A DNA stretch of 64,000 bases. Origin: an uncultured Bacteroides sp. (GTDB lineage Bacteria > Bacteroidota > Bacteroidia > Bacteroidales > Bacteroidaceae). Shown piece by piece: positions 43,272 to 53,229 of the stretch (position 1 is the stretch's first letter; each line of letters starts with the position of its first letter). The notes below the pieces were generated by a model. The model worked only from the letters and a program-made list of their open reading frames with translations, ran no database searches and was not told where the DNA came from. Location of the stretch: positions 1 to 64,000 of the forward strand of contig CALUOO010000015.1 in the NCBI GenBank assembly GCA_944322345.1, written 5' to 3'. The position numbers and the translations under genes were made by a program.

Positions 43272-44927
43272 ATGGTAGAAAGATTTTTAGAACAGACCAC
43301 TTTCACCTCACAAGAGGACTTTATCAAAAACCTGAAAATAAAGGTTCCGGAGAATTTCAACTTCGGTTATGATGTAGTGGACGCATGGGCCGAAGAACAG
43401 CCGGAAAAAAACGCATTACTTTGGACAAACGACAAGGGTGAACACCGCCAGTTTTCATTCGCCGACATGAAACGTTATACCGACATGACGGCTTCCTACT
43501 TTCAAAGCCTGGGGATAGGACGTGGCGATATGGTAATGTTAATTCTAAAACGGCGTTATGAATTTTGGTTCAGCATCATTGCACTCCACAAACTAGGAGC
43601 CACGGTCATCCCAGCCACCCACTTGTTAACAAAAAAAGACATTATATATCGTTGTAACGCCGCAGACATCAAAATGATTGTAGCAGCTGGCGAAGAAATC
43701 ATCCTGCAACATATTCAGGATGCAATGCCCGAATGTCCCAGCGTAGAACGCCTGGTCAGTGTAGGAGCATTAGTCCCGGAAGGATTCGAAGACTTTCACA
43801 AAGGAATAGAGAATGCAGCCACGTTTGTTCGCCCACGACGTGCCAACACCAACGATGATATCTCACTGATGTACTTTACTTCTGGAACCACTGGAGAGCC
43901 AAAAATGGTAGCACATGACTTTACGTATCCATTAGGCCACATCGTTACCGGATGTTTCTGGCACAACCTACACGAAGACAGTCTGCATCTTACCATCGCA
44001 GACACCGGATGGGGAAAAGCTGTTTGGGGAAAACTCTATGGACAATGGATTGCCGGAGCTAACATCTTTGTATATGACCACGAGAAGTTTACACCCAGTG
44101 ACATTCTTCAAAAGATACACGATTATCATGTCACCTCTCTGTGTGCTCCACCCACTATTTTCCGCTTCTTAATCCACGAAGACTTGACAAAATACGATCT
44201 TTCCTCACTTCAGTACTGTACCATTGCAGGAGAAGCACTGAATCCAGCTGTTTTCGATACCTTCAAACGCTTAACAGGAATCAAACTGATGGAAGGATTC
44301 GGACAGACAGAAACGACATTGACTGTTGCCACCATGCCGTGGATGGAGCCAAAGCCGGGAAGTATGGGAGTACCCAATCCACAATACGATGTAGACCTAA
44401 TCGACAATGAAGGACGCTCTGTAGAGGCCGGAGAACAGGGACAAATTGTAATCCGTACCCATAATGGAAAACCTTTAGGACTATTCAAGGAATACTATCG
44501 TGACCCGGAACGTACCAAGGAAGCTTGGCACGATGGCATTTATTATACAGGCGACGTAGCATGGAAAGACGAAGACGGCTATCTATGGTTTGTTGGTCGT
44601 GCTGATGATGTCATCAAGAGTTCCGGTTATCGTATCGGTCCATTTGAAGTAGAAAGCGCATTGATGACACATCCGGCAGTAGTGGAATGTGCAATAACCG
44701 GAGTCCCCGATGAAATCCGCGGGCAGGTGGTGAAAGCAACCATCGTCTTGTCTAAAGACTATAAAGCACGTGCAGGAGAAGAATTGGTAAAGGAACTGCA
44801 AAACCATGTAAAAAAGGTAACAGCTCCTTACAAATATCCGCGTGTCATCGAGTTTGTAGACGAACTGCCAAAAACCATCAGCGGGAAAATACGTCGCGTA
44901 GAAATACGAAAGAACGACGAAAAATAA
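43272..44927 (+). CDS. AMP-forming acyl-CoA synthetase
   Basis: A 551-residue adenylate-forming enzyme activating a carboxylic acid to its CoA thioester. It has the P-loop-like [13 protein letters not shown], the A5 region [10 protein letters not shown], the hinge [21 protein letters not shown], and the catalytic Lys in [11 protein letters not shown]. The sequence resembles the medium-chain (MACS) branch more than acetyl-CoA synthetase. The substrate is not determined. It is expected to be controlled by the upstream XRE-cupin protein. Confidence 0.9.
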   Translation: MVERFLEQTTFTSQEDFIKNLKIKVPENFNFGYDVVDAWAEEQPEKNALLWTNDKGEHRQFSFADMKRYTDMTASYFQSLGIGRGDMVMLILKRRYEFWFSIIALHKLGATVIPATHLLTKKDIIYRCNAADIKMIVAAGEEIILQHIQDAMPECPSVERLVSVGALVPEGFEDFHKGIENAATFVRPRRANTNDDISLMYFTSGTTGEPKMVAHDFTYPLGHIVTGCFWHNLHEDSLHLTIADTGWGKAVWGKLYGQWIAGANIFVYDHEKFTPSDILQKIHDYHVTSLCAPPTIFRFLIHEDLTKYDLSSLQYCTIAGEALNPAVFDTFKRLTGIKLMEGFGQTETTLTVATMPWMEPKPGSMGVPNPQYDVDLIDNEGRSVEAGEQGQIVIRTHNGKPLGLFKEYYRDPERTKEAWHDGIYYTGDVAWKDEDGYLWFVGRADDVIKSSGYRIGPFEVESALMTHPAVVECAITGVPDEIRGQVVKATIVLSKDYKARAGEELVKELQNHVKKVTAPYKYPRVIEFVDELPKTISGKIRRVEIRKNDEK

Positions 44928-44937
44928 CATCTTTAAT

Positions 44938-44977
44938 ATCAGGTACTTTAGACACAGCTGTGTCTAAAGTACCTGAT
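44938..44977. repeat. Perfect 40-bp palindrome
   Basis: Bases 44938-44957 are the exact inverted complement of 44958-44977, with no central spacer. It lies 11 nt after the acyl-CoA synthetase stop. It would form a 20-bp stem in RNA, but no T-run follows. A terminator role is possible but the perfection of the arms is unusual. Confidence 0.85.
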
Positions 44978-45010
44978 CACTTGATAAAGACAATATATTT
45001 TCATGTCAGC

Positions 45011-45097
45011 CTTAATATCTCTGTTAAGAGAAGCTTAATACCTCCATTAAGCATATCTTAATACCGCTATTAAGTAAACAATAATACCAGTGTTAAA
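45011..45097 (+). repeat. Four-unit, 23-bp-pitch palindrome array before GH38
   Basis: Four 18-bp units start at 45011, 45034, 45057 and 45080, exactly 23 bp apart. Units two and three have CTTAAT/ATTAAG arms with a 6-base centre, the first has CTTAA/TTAAG arms, and the fourth is decayed. Linkers are 5 bp. The last unit ends 36 nt before the GH38 ATG. No TAnnTTTG box is evident nearby, so the array could be operators or a leader structure. Confidence 0.8.
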
Positions 45098-45132
45098 GAC
45101 ACAAGAATAAACCCTTACTAAACCACCATATC

Positions 45133-48033
45133 ATGAATAGACGTTTTTTATTGCTACTATGGGTTGCATTCACAACAAGCATATTGACAGCCCAGTCTGT
45201 ATCAGACCCACCTAAACTACAGGTCACGTTACAACCTACCGTATATAAAAGCCAGAAGAAACCCGTACGACAAGTATGGATAAAGTATCCCCATCAAGGG
45301 AAAGAGATACAAGCGATCTGTACATTAGGAGAAATAAGTAAAGAAATTAAACTGGTAGAAGGCGAAAACCAGTTCTTTATAGAAATTCCCGAGGTAACCG
45401 CCAAAACCGAATTTCCTCTGACCCTTAAAGAAGGAGAACAGGTAATGGCATCTCAAAGTGTCACAGTCATGCCTGTTCGCCATTGGCAAATGAATCTGGT
45501 ACAACACACACATACAGACATCGGATATACACGTTCGCAAATGGAAATTCTGGCGGAACATTTGCGTTATATAGACTATGCTCTAGACTACTGCGACGCT
45601 ACAGACAACTATCCTGATGAAGCAAAGTTCCGTTGGACATGCGAAGTAGCGTGGGCTGTCAGTGAATACTTAAAAACACGCCCTCAAAAGCAAGTGGAAC
45701 GACTGAAAAAACGTGTAAAAGAAGGCCGAATTGAACTGGCAGCGATGTACCTCAATTTCGACGAACTACCAGACGAGCAAACTCTCGCAGCATCGCTTAC
45801 CCCTCTAAAACAATTCCGTAAAGAAGGCATGCACACCGAACTAGCCATGCAGAATGATGTAAACGGAATAGGTTGGTGCTTCAGTGAATTCTTTGCAGAT
45901 GCAGGTATAAGATATCTCAATATGGGCACACACGGACATCGGGCACTAATCTGCTTTGACAAACCGACCGTTTTCCAATGGGAATCGCCATCGGGTAAAA
46001 AAATACTAGCATACCGAGCCGAACACTACCACTTGGGCAACCAACTTGGTGTACACAATACTGCTGATTTTGCCTCGTTCGAAAAAAATGTATTGAACTA
46101 TTTGGGACAGCTTGAAGCCAAAAATTATCCCTACGACATCTGTGCCGTGCAACATTCGGGATACCTCACAGACAACGCTCCTCCCTCTACTCGCAGTAGC
46201 GATATGGTAAAACAATGGAATGAAAAATATGAATGGCCTAAACTACGTACTGCTGTAGCCACAGAATTTATTAAGACCATTGAGCAAGTATATCCAGAAC
46301 GTATTCCAACTATTCGTGGAGCATGGCCGGACTGGTGGACAGACGGATTCGCATCCGGAGCCCGCGAAGCTGCCATTGCACGCATCACTCACTCAAATAT
46401 TATTGCCAATCAGACAGGCCTATCACTTGCTCAGATGATGGGGGCAACGCTTCCTCAAGACATCAACCGGCAAATTGACGAGATAAACAATGCTCTGCTC
46501 TTCTACGACGAACATACCTTCGGACACAGCGAAAGTGTACGCAACCCCTATGGATTAGAGACATGGGAGCAACGTTCGTTAAAACAATCATACGCTTGGG
46601 AGGCTTACCGTCGCACCGGTCTTTGGGGTGAAACCACAATGGGGCTGTTGCAAAGCCTTATTCCACAGCACCAACAGCCAACAATTACCGTATTCAACAC
46701 ACTGAGTTGGAGCTACAGTGGCATTGCCAAAGTATATATTGATCACCAAATCCTTCCCAACGACAAAGAGTTTGCTATTACAGATAGCAATGGGCATGCT
46801 ATACCCGCACAAGCTGGGGAAAGTCGTTCGGACGGGACTTATTGGTATTTATATCTCACAGATGTACCAGCACTGGGGTATGCTCAATATCAAATCCGCA
46901 CGACAGATACCCCCAGACAGCCGCAGCCTTCATCAGACACATTATCCGACAGCCGTGTAGAAAACCGCTGGTATAGTCTTGATTTCAATCTGCAAAAAGG
47001 GACAATTTTCCGACTATTCGACCGAGAAATGAAACGAGCATTATTAGATCCGGCCACCGAATGGGAATTTGGAGAATTTATCTATGAAACGGCAGACAGC
47101 CGCCAGCCAATGGAGCAATACCGTGCACCACAATTCACCCGACATCGCCCAGAGAAAATCTCCTTCGAACGATATGAAAAAGGAGCGATATGGGACACAT
47201 ATCGTTTCCGGGGTGAAACTATGGCAGGACGCGATCCCAACAATCTGATGATAGAATACCGCATTTACAACGTAGAAAAGAAAATAGAAGTGGTTTATAA
47301 ATTACGGAAAAAAGCAATCACTGACCCCGAAGCAATCTACATTGCCTTCCCCTACGAAGTAAAAAACGGGAAAATCTATCTGGATGTGCCAGGAGGAAAC
47401 ATTGAAGCAGGAGTTGATCAAATTCCCGGTTCATCAAACGACTGGTACACTGTGCAGAATTTTGCCACAGCACGTAATGACAAAATGCAAGTTATCATGG
47501 GAAGCCCAGAAATTCCGCTGATGCAATTCGGAGCAATCAACACTGGACGATATCAGGCCGGCGCCACACCACAAAGCACGAAAATGTTTTCATGGCCTAT
47601 GAACAACTATTGGGTTACCAATTTCAACGCCGACCAAATGGGAGAGTTGCAATGGAGCTATTTTATAACCTCTTCTGATAATAATACCCTTGAATATGCA
47701 ACCAGATTTGCATGGGAGAACCGAGTACCATTTTTAACTCGTGTACTCCAGGCTGACAAACAGGCAAAAGCCAAGTCTTTAGAGAACACATCCATTCTTA
47801 AAGATATGCCCACCAACCTGTTATTGGTAAGCATGAAGCCTCTAGCAAACGAACAGGCCGTTCTGTTACAGCTACGAGAAATAAGTGGGAAACAAACCAG
47901 ATTCAAAATAGACTCTGATAAAATACGAATACGCAGCATAAAAGAGTGTGACGTGACAGGAGATCCAATCTCCGACAATTCGGAACCAGTCTTTGACGGA
48001 TGGGAAAATAAATTCATCAAGTTAAGCTGGTAG
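45133..48033 (+). CDS. Secreted GH38 alpha-mannosidase
   Basis: A 966-residue exported enzyme with a signal peptide (to about LTAQS). GH38 catalytic-domain features are VQHTHTDIGYTRSQM (zinc ligands), LAMQNDVNGIGWCF (candidate nucleophile Asp), and RGAWPDWWTDGFASGAREA. A large C-terminal beta-sandwich region follows. The family acts on alpha-mannosides of N-glycans and yeast-type mannans; linkage is not predictable here. A 23-bp-pitch palindrome array lies directly before it and a perfect terminator directly after. Confidence 0.87.
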   Translation: MNRRFLLLLWVAFTTSILTAQSVSDPPKLQVTLQPTVYKSQKKPVRQVWIKYPHQGKEIQAICTLGEISKEIKLVEGENQFFIEIPEVTAKTEFPLTLKEGEQVMASQSVTVMPVRHWQMNLVQHTHTDIGYTRSQMEILAEHLRYIDYALDYCDATDNYPDEAKFRWTCEVAWAVSEYLKTRPQKQVERLKKRVKEGRIELAAMYLNFDELPDEQTLAASLTPLKQFRKEGMHTELAMQNDVNGIGWCFSEFFADAGIRYLNMGTHGHRALICFDKPTVFQWESPSGKKILAYRAEHYHLGNQLGVHNTADFASFEKNVLNYLGQLEAKNYPYDICAVQHSGYLTDNAPPSTRSSDMVKQWNEKYEWPKLRTAVATEFIKTIEQVYPERIPTIRGAWPDWWTDGFASGAREAAIARITHSNIIANQTGLSLAQMMGATLPQDINRQIDEINNALLFYDEHTFGHSESVRNPYGLETWEQRSLKQSYAWEAYRRTGLWGETTMGLLQSLIPQHQQPTITVFNTLSWSYSGIAKVYIDHQILPNDKEFAITDSNGHAIPAQAGESRSDGTYWYLYLTDVPALGYAQYQIRTTDTPRQPQPSSDTLSDSRVENRWYSLDFNLQKGTIFRLFDREMKRALLDPATEWEFGEFIYETADSRQPMEQYRAPQFTRHRPEKISFERYEKGAIWDTYRFRGETMAGRDPNNLMIEYRIYNVEKKIEVVYKLRKKAITDPEAIYIAFPYEVKNGKIYLDVPGGNIEAGVDQIPGSSNDWYTVQNFATARNDKMQVIMGSPEIPLMQFGAINTGRYQAGATPQSTKMFSWPMNNYWVTNFNADQMGELQWSYFITSSDNNTLEYATRFAWENRVPFLTRVLQADKQAKAKSLENTSILKDMPTNLLLVSMKPLANEQAVLLQLREISGKQTRFKIDSDKIRIRSIKECDVTGDPISDNSEPVFDGWENKFIKLSW

Positions 48034-48067
48034 GGTTACCAAGAAAATTAGTCAATAAAACTCCCCC

Positions 48068-48110
48068 AATCCGGCAGACTGGTAATCATGCAGTCTGCCG
48101 GATTTATTTA
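48068..48110 (+). terminator. Terminator of the GH38 gene
   Basis: A perfect 14-bp stem, AATCCGGCAGACTG (48068-48081) with CAGTCTGCCGGATT (48091-48104), is followed by TATTTAAA. Confidence 0.8.
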
Positions 48111-48172
48111 AAAGAAAGCTTTTTCCCATTGTAAAAAGTGAATCCACAGCGCTGTGAAGATAGTTTTCATAC

Positions 48173-48220
48173 CTCTAAAATTCCATTTTACAGTAACGAT
48201 TGGGACGCCTGAGTCGGTTT
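48173..48220 (+). promoter_or_regulatory. Conserved upstream element of a PCMD gene, copy A
   Basis: CTCTAAAA, then CCATTTTACAG, GGGAC and AG.CGGTTT occur in fixed order. The distance TTTACAG to GGGAC is 15 nt and GGGAC to CGGTTT is 13 nt, identical to a second copy at 53378-53424, which lies upstream of the other PCMD gene. Copy A is about 40-90 bp upstream of a TACCTTTGT box, where an activator would bind. Confidence 0.5.
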
Positions 48221-48257
48221 TCCCGATAGTAAGCCATTATAATTCAAAAAAGAAACT

Positions 48258-48266
48258 TACCTTTGT
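48258..48266 (+). promoter_or_regulatory. Probable promoter -7 box of PCMD gene 1
   Basis: TACCTTTGT matches TAnnTTTG and lies 47 nt before the ATG at 48314. Confidence 0.5.
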
Positions 48267-48313
48267 ATCCAAGTTTTATTAAGGAACTAATTAATAACTA
48301 AAACAATAACAGC

Positions 48314-49456
48314 ATGAGATTCAAGACTTCGATCGCCTGTTTCGTTCTTGCCTGCGCCATGTCTGGCTGTATACAAGACGAAGCACTCAACTCAGAAGCA
48401 GCTATTGATGCTTGTACGGGCAGTGACATCCAACAATCCATCATCGATCCTGACAATTACAAGATTCAGCTCTACGTGTCCAGAGCAGCCGATCTGACTC
48501 ACGTAAACATCAATTTCCAATTGCCTAATGGAGCAACTATAGCTCCGGCTACTCCTCAAGAAGGAGACGACACATCTGCCTCGTTCTTCAATTTTGAGAC
48601 AGAAAATCCACGCAAATTCAAAGTAACTTCCGAAGACCAGGAATTCAGCGCTACCTATACCGTTACGTTGTGGCAAACAGAGATGCCTACATCATACCAC
48701 TTTGAAGCATTAAGTTCGGATAATCCTTATCACATATTCTACGAACAAGACAACAGCGAAGGAACTGACGGAAAATTCTTCATCCGCCGCTTGGAGTGGG
48801 CTAGCGGAAATCCGGGATACCAACTGACAGCACAGGCAAAAACAGCAGCCGATTATCCCACAGTACAAATAGCCAACGGTGGAATAGGTGGAGGCAAATA
48901 CGTAAAGCTGGAAACTAAAAGTACAGGAAGTTTCGGAACAATGGTAGGCATGCCGCTAGCAGCTGGAAATCTGTTCATCGGTTCATTCGACAGAACCAAT
49001 GCTGTCAATAACCCAATGGCAGCCACACACTTCGGCTTTCCCTTCTTCTATGAGCCTGACGAACTGAGCGGATATTATACATTCAAACGAGGAAGCCAAT
49101 TCACTTCTGACGGGAAACCGGTGGAAGGAAAACAAGATGAGTGCGATATCTATGGAGTACTATACGAAACAAACGAGAACCTCCAATTTCTTGATGGTTC
49201 CAATTCATTGGATTCCGACCAAATCATCGCTCTCGCCAGAAAATCGGACGGTTACTGGCCGGAGACAGACCTATGGAAACCTTTCAAATGCAAATTCACC
49301 CTCAAACCGGGTAAGACCATTGACCCAGAGAAACTGAAGAAAGGCATCTATAAGCTCGCAATCGTCTTCTCGTCCAGCGTAGAAGGAGCAAAATTCAACG
49401 GAGCTATCGGAAGCACACTTTGTATAGACGAAGTGACACTGACAGTAAAAGAATAA
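48314..49456 (+). CDS. PCMD domain surface lipoprotein 1
   Basis: A 380-residue lipoprotein (lipobox AMSGC, Cys 19). The N-terminal part resembles a beta-sandwich, and the C-terminal 240 residues fit the PCMD (putative carbohydrate metabolism domain) family. It has FEALSSDNPYHIFY at its head and YKLAIVFSSSVEGAKFNGAIGSTLCIDEVTL at the end. The same ending occurs in the gene at 51193-53229. It is followed by an outer-membrane barrel gene 28 nt later. Function is unknown; surface glycan handling is a guess from the family name. Confidence 0.85.
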   Translation: MRFKTSIACFVLACAMSGCIQDEALNSEAAIDACTGSDIQQSIIDPDNYKIQLYVSRAADLTHVNINFQLPNGATIAPATPQEGDDTSASFFNFETENPRKFKVTSEDQEFSATYTVTLWQTEMPTSYHFEALSSDNPYHIFYEQDNSEGTDGKFFIRRLEWASGNPGYQLTAQAKTAADYPTVQIANGGIGGGKYVKLETKSTGSFGTMVGMPLAAGNLFIGSFDRTNAVNNPMAATHFGFPFFYEPDELSGYYTFKRGSQFTSDGKPVEGKQDECDIYGVLYETNENLQFLDGSNSLDSDQIIALARKSDGYWPETDLWKPFKCKFTLKPGKTIDPEKLKKGIYKLAIVFSSSVEGAKFNGAIGSTLCIDEVTLTVKE

Positions 49457-49484
49457 CCTAGCATTAACCAATAAGCCAACAGAA

Positions 49485-50273
49485 ATGAAAACAATACATC
49501 AGATAGGAATTATAGTCTGTTTCCTACTAGGAATTTCTCAGATAGGAAACGCACAGGAACGTGAGCATAAAACACTGCTTTCTTCCTACCTGCGCGGTTG
49601 GGAATATAGCATGAAAGCAGGATTCAGCATCGGAGGAACTTCACCTCTTCCATTGCCCCAAGAAATACGAAGCATCGACAAATACACACCGGGAATAGCC
49701 ATCTCTATCGAAGGGAATGCTACCAAGTGGTTCGACGAACAGCGCAAATGGGGAATGACTGTAGGTATCCGTCTGGAAAACAAAAGTATGAATACAGAAG
49801 CTACAGTCAAGAACTATGGGATGAAAATCATCAACACCAATGGTGGAGAACTGAAAGGCCTTTGGACCGGAGGTGTAAAAACAAAGGTACGGAATTCTTA
49901 TCTGACCATCCCTGTATTGGCGAATTATCGCATCAATGACAGATGGAAAGTAGTAGCAGGTCCTTACTTCTCATATCTGACCGAAGGAAACTTCTCGGGA
50001 CATGTGTATGAAGGTCATCTCCGTACTCCCAACGAAACCGGATCACGTGTAGACTTTACAGGCGAGAGCATCGCTACTTACGATTTCTCCGACAATCTGC
50101 GTAAATTCCAATGGGGCATTCAAGCAGGAGGAGAATGGAAAGCATTCAAGCATCTGACTGTACATGCCGACTTGACATGGGGATTGAACGACATTTTCGA
50201 AAAGAATTTCGACACCGTAAGTTTTGCCATGTATCCCATTTACCTGAACATAGGTTTCGGCTACGCATTCTGA
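49485..50273 (+). CDS. Outer-membrane beta-barrel protein (PorT-like)
   Basis: A 262-residue protein with a signal peptide (GISQIGNAQE) and alternating strands ending in a C-terminal aromatic (NIGFGYAF), as in small outer-membrane barrels of the PorT/porin family. It follows the PCMD lipoprotein and probably shares its transcript and function. A strong terminator follows. Confidence 0.8.
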   Translation: MKTIHQIGIIVCFLLGISQIGNAQEREHKTLLSSYLRGWEYSMKAGFSIGGTSPLPLPQEIRSIDKYTPGIAISIEGNATKWFDEQRKWGMTVGIRLENKSMNTEATVKNYGMKIINTNGGELKGLWTGGVKTKVRNSYLTIPVLANYRINDRWKVVAGPYFSYLTEGNFSGHVYEGHLRTPNETGSRVDFTGESIATYDFSDNLRKFQWGIQAGGEWKAFKHLTVHADLTWGLNDIFEKNFDTVSFAMYPIYLNIGFGYAF

Positions 50274-50298
50274 AAAATATTCTACAACAATCTCTTTT

Positions 50299-50342
50299 AA
50301 ACGTGAATAATGCTAAGAAAAGTATTATTCACGTTTTCTTTT
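50299..50342 (+). terminator. Terminator after the barrel gene
   Basis: A 15-bp stem (50299-50313 with 50322-50336, G.T pairs included) is followed by TCTTTT. Confidence 0.8.
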
Positions 50343-50420
50343 ATACACAAATAACGTAGATAATCAAACAAATAAAAATGTTTTCCTTATATTTGGAGAA
50401 GGTTTTTAAATCTAGAAGAC

Positions 50421-51089
50421 ATGAAAAAGTATTTAGCAGAAATGGTTGGTACAATGACGCTTGTACTAATGGGATGTGGCAGTGCCATATTCAACGGAGG
50501 ATGCGGAACACCCGCACAGGTATTAACAGTGGCCATGGCTTTCGGTCTGTCGGTAGTTGCCATGGCATATACAATCGGAGGAATCTCCGGATGCCACATT
50601 AATCCGGCCATTACCTTCGGTTGTATGCTCTCAGGGCGAATGACGGCTAAAGATGGCCTGATGTACATGCTATTTCAAGTCATAGGAGCTTTAATTGGCT
50701 CTTCGATTCTGTGGATTCTTACATCCAACATCGATGCCACCTATGCAACTACCACTGGTGCCAACGCATGTGCCTCTGGAGTAAGCATGGCAGGAGGATT
50801 TATAGCAGAAGTCATTTTCACATTCATCTTTGTATTAGTTGTATTGGGTAGCACCGATCCTCAGAAGGGAGCAGGCAACTTTGCCGGGCTGGCCATCGGA
50901 CTTTCTTTAGTGCTGGTACATATTGTATGTATCCCTATCACCGGAACTTCTGTCAATCCGGCACGAAGCATTGCTCCAGCCCTGTTCGAAGGAGGCGAAG
51001 CATTGTCACAACTATGGATCTTCATTGTTGCACCACTGATTGGAGCATTGTTATCAGCTCTTGTATGGAGAATCATCGCCCGGAAGTAG
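50421..51089 (+). CDS. aqpZ: Aquaporin (MIP family)
   Basis: A 222-residue inner-membrane channel with six hydrophobic helices and two NPA half-helices: GCHINPAITFG and TSVNPARSIAPALFEGG, the second with the selectivity Arg. The pattern fits the water-selective AqpZ type more than glycerol facilitators, although this is not conclusive. It lies between two terminators, convergent with the following minus-strand gene. Confidence 0.9.
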   Translation: MKKYLAEMVGTMTLVLMGCGSAIFNGGCGTPAQVLTVAMAFGLSVVAMAYTIGGISGCHINPAITFGCMLSGRMTAKDGLMYMLFQVIGALIGSSILWILTSNIDATYATTTGANACASGVSMAGGFIAEVIFTFIFVLVVLGSTDPQKGAGNFAGLAIGLSLVLVHIVCIPITGTSVNPARSIAPALFEGGEALSQLWIFIVAPLIGALLSALVWRIIARK

Positions 51090-51106
51090 GATGACTGTGG
51101 AACAAT

Positions 51107-51156
51107 AAAAAGAGTCATATCCCAATCAGATTGAACTGGGGATATGGCTCTTTTGT
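51107..51156. terminator. Bidirectional terminator between aquaporin and PCMD gene 2
   Basis: A 16-bp stem (51107-51122 with 51139-51154, one G.T) with A-run and T-run on opposite sides serves both convergent genes. Confidence 0.85.
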
Positions 51157-51192
51157 TATTTCAGCTACCCTGGCTGACAGGGAAGGAAGTTA

Positions 51193-53229
51193 TCAAAAGC
51201 TTACCTTCAAGTCGTCTACACAAAGTACACTGCCCGGAGCACCCGAGAACTTGTCACCGTCCTTACTTGAAGAACATACAATGGCTAGTTTATACTTCTT
51301 GGAAGCATCCCATGACTTGCCTTCTTTCCACATAAAGTCTACATTAAACGAAGTCCAAGCCTCTTGTTCTGTACCGTCTACAGAAGCTATTGCTACAACT
51401 TTGTCAGAAGTAAGCAAGTTTGTGCCATTCAAAAACTCTGAATAGTCTGCCACTTCGTAAAGAACAGCATTCATTGCAGGGAGGTCTTTCTTTGTTTCAT
51501 CAATCTCTGCCTTATTTGCATTCGCAGGATCTTTACATACATAATAATCTTCGCCTGCCTTGTAAGTATAAGATCCGGAGAATGATTTCGGTTCTTTCTC
51601 ACAAGGCTGTCCGAACAACGTACTCAGCAATGTGTTAGATATCTCTGTAACAAAAGAACCATTAAACAAAGAGCCTGAAGTTACAACAGGTACCATACTC
51701 AACATAGAGCCTCCGGAATTGAGAGTAGTTAATTTAGCCGCCTTTCCTGAAACGCCTTCACATTCTGTAACAGCATACGGTTTAGTCTTGTCATATTTAG
51801 TAATAAAACTCATAGATTTCAGGTATTCAACCCCCGGATTAGACGTTTTCCAACCCAATACCGGTTCATAATAAACCATGTCAGCATCGTTAACATTACC
51901 TTTTGCTTCCCAGTTGTCCAAAGCTGTAGAAAAGTCCAATACACCCAAACTCAAGTTATACTCTGTTCCAGCAGCATCCACCCCATTGGCAATATAGTCT
52001 TTTTCTGAAATTACTTTGATTACCTGATTGACAGAGAAATCAAGGGCTGCACCTTCATAAAGTGCACCATTGTAAACTACCTTAGCACCATCGGATACTT
52101 CAAATGTCGGGATGCATGTCAAGTCCGCAGCCGTAGTACCGGCTTTTGCATAAAGCAAACACCAGTTTCCTCCCAAGACAGTAGTCTTAACAACAGGGTC
52201 GCCTACCAATATATCTTTGTCGAAAGTAACTCCCAACAAATCACTCCCGTCTTTCTGCAAACCTGAAACAAACGTGTAATTTACATCGTATGTCTCAGAT
52301 TTCAGATTAATGTTCAACTTCAACTCACGATTGTCATTGATTGTTCCTGAAATTGTATATCCGATAGCTTCTCTTTGCCCTTCCAAAGCTTCGATATTTC
52401 CCTTATATTCTTGAATACTATAAGTTCCGTCAGCATTCTTTTGAATAGTTGCATCCATTGAAATCTTCTGGTATTTATATTGGTCAGATACATCACCAAA
52501 TTCTGGCTTTACAGGGAAAGAGACTGAAAGGACTTTGGCTCCAGTCCAATCTGCGGCAAATGACAACTTACTATAAGTGTCAGAAACCAACGTGATTCCA
52601 TCGGTAGGATATTTCAGTTCAAAGCCTTCTTCTGTATAATCGCAAGTAAATCCGTTTTCAGTGCGGGGATAATAGCCTGCAAACATTTTACCATAATCCT
52701 CGTCAAAGACCTCGTGACTAATGCGATTACCTGTAAAAGTCACGTCAATATTCAAATCCGACCACACAACCTTGATGCTCAAATTAGCTTTGCCAGAAGC
52801 AATGTCGCCAGACACAGTAACAGGCAGTTCGCCCAAATCCGGATGTAAGATAGTAACAGTTGTTTCTTTCAACTGGACAGCAGTTGCATCTCCTTCCAAT
52901 GCGATTCCACTCACTTCAATGTCACCTACCGGTACCGGTGCTCCAGCCACTTCGATGCTGAAATCTTTCAACACCAACTGTACATTTTCTGCACCATCAG
53001 CCTTTACAAAGATTCTACGAGTCTGTGTATTATCCAAATTTAATTCAGGAAGAACAACACGTAAGTCACCTTCATATGTTCCTACAACTGTTTCCTGAAG
53101 TGAAACGGGCTGTCCGCCTCCGTCTTCGCTACCTCCATCACCCTTGTTGCCGTCATCATCGCTACAAGCAGTAAACAGTGCTAATGAGCACAGTACGCCA
53201 AACAAATAAACAAATAAATTTTTTCTCAT
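51193..53229 (-). CDS. PCMD domain surface lipoprotein 2, with calycin-like N-terminus
   Basis: A 678-residue lipoprotein (lipobox LFTAC, Cys 22) followed by SDDDGNKGDGG, which resembles the Bacteroides surface-export signal. Residues 45-330 contain two similar beta-rich blocks (VVGTYEGDLRVVLPELN and ISHEVFDEDYGKMFAGYYP) of the calycin-like type. The C-terminal 260 residues are a PCMD domain ending in YKLAIVCSSSKDGDKFSGAPGSVLCVDDLKV, clearly related to the gene at 48314. Function is unknown. It is convergent with aqpZ. Confidence 0.83.
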   Translation of the reverse strand: MRKNLFVYLFGVLCSLALFTACSDDDGNKGDGGSEDGGGQPVSLQETVVGTYEGDLRVVLPELNLDNTQTRRIFVKADGAENVQLVLKDFSIEVAGAPVPVGDIEVSGIALEGDATAVQLKETTVTILHPDLGELPVTVSGDIASGKANLSIKVVWSDLNIDVTFTGNRISHEVFDEDYGKMFAGYYPRTENGFTCDYTEEGFELKYPTDGITLVSDTYSKLSFAADWTGAKVLSVSFPVKPEFGDVSDQYKYQKISMDATIQKNADGTYSIQEYKGNIEALEGQREAIGYTISGTINDNRELKLNINLKSETYDVNYTFVSGLQKDGSDLLGVTFDKDILVGDPVVKTTVLGGNWCLLYAKAGTTAADLTCIPTFEVSDGAKVVYNGALYEGAALDFSVNQVIKVISEKDYIANGVDAAGTEYNLSLGVLDFSTALDNWEAKGNVNDADMVYYEPVLGWKTSNPGVEYLKSMSFITKYDKTKPYAVTECEGVSGKAAKLTTLNSGGSMLSMVPVVTSGSLFNGSFVTEISNTLLSTLFGQPCEKEPKSFSGSYTYKAGEDYYVCKDPANANKAEIDETKKDLPAMNAVLYEVADYSEFLNGTNLLTSDKVVAIASVDGTEQEAWTSFNVDFMWKEGKSWDASKKYKLAIVCSSSKDGDKFSGAPGSVLCVDDLKVSF

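Noticed and set aside
45011-45097. CTTAAT array as a CRISPR array
   Set aside because: Repeat and linker lengths (18 and 5 bp) are far too short and no cas genes are present.
50421-51089. Glycerol facilitator instead of aquaporin
   Set aside because: No glycerol kinase or dehydrogenase next to it, and both NPA motifs and short loops fit AqpZ better, although substrate use is not proven.
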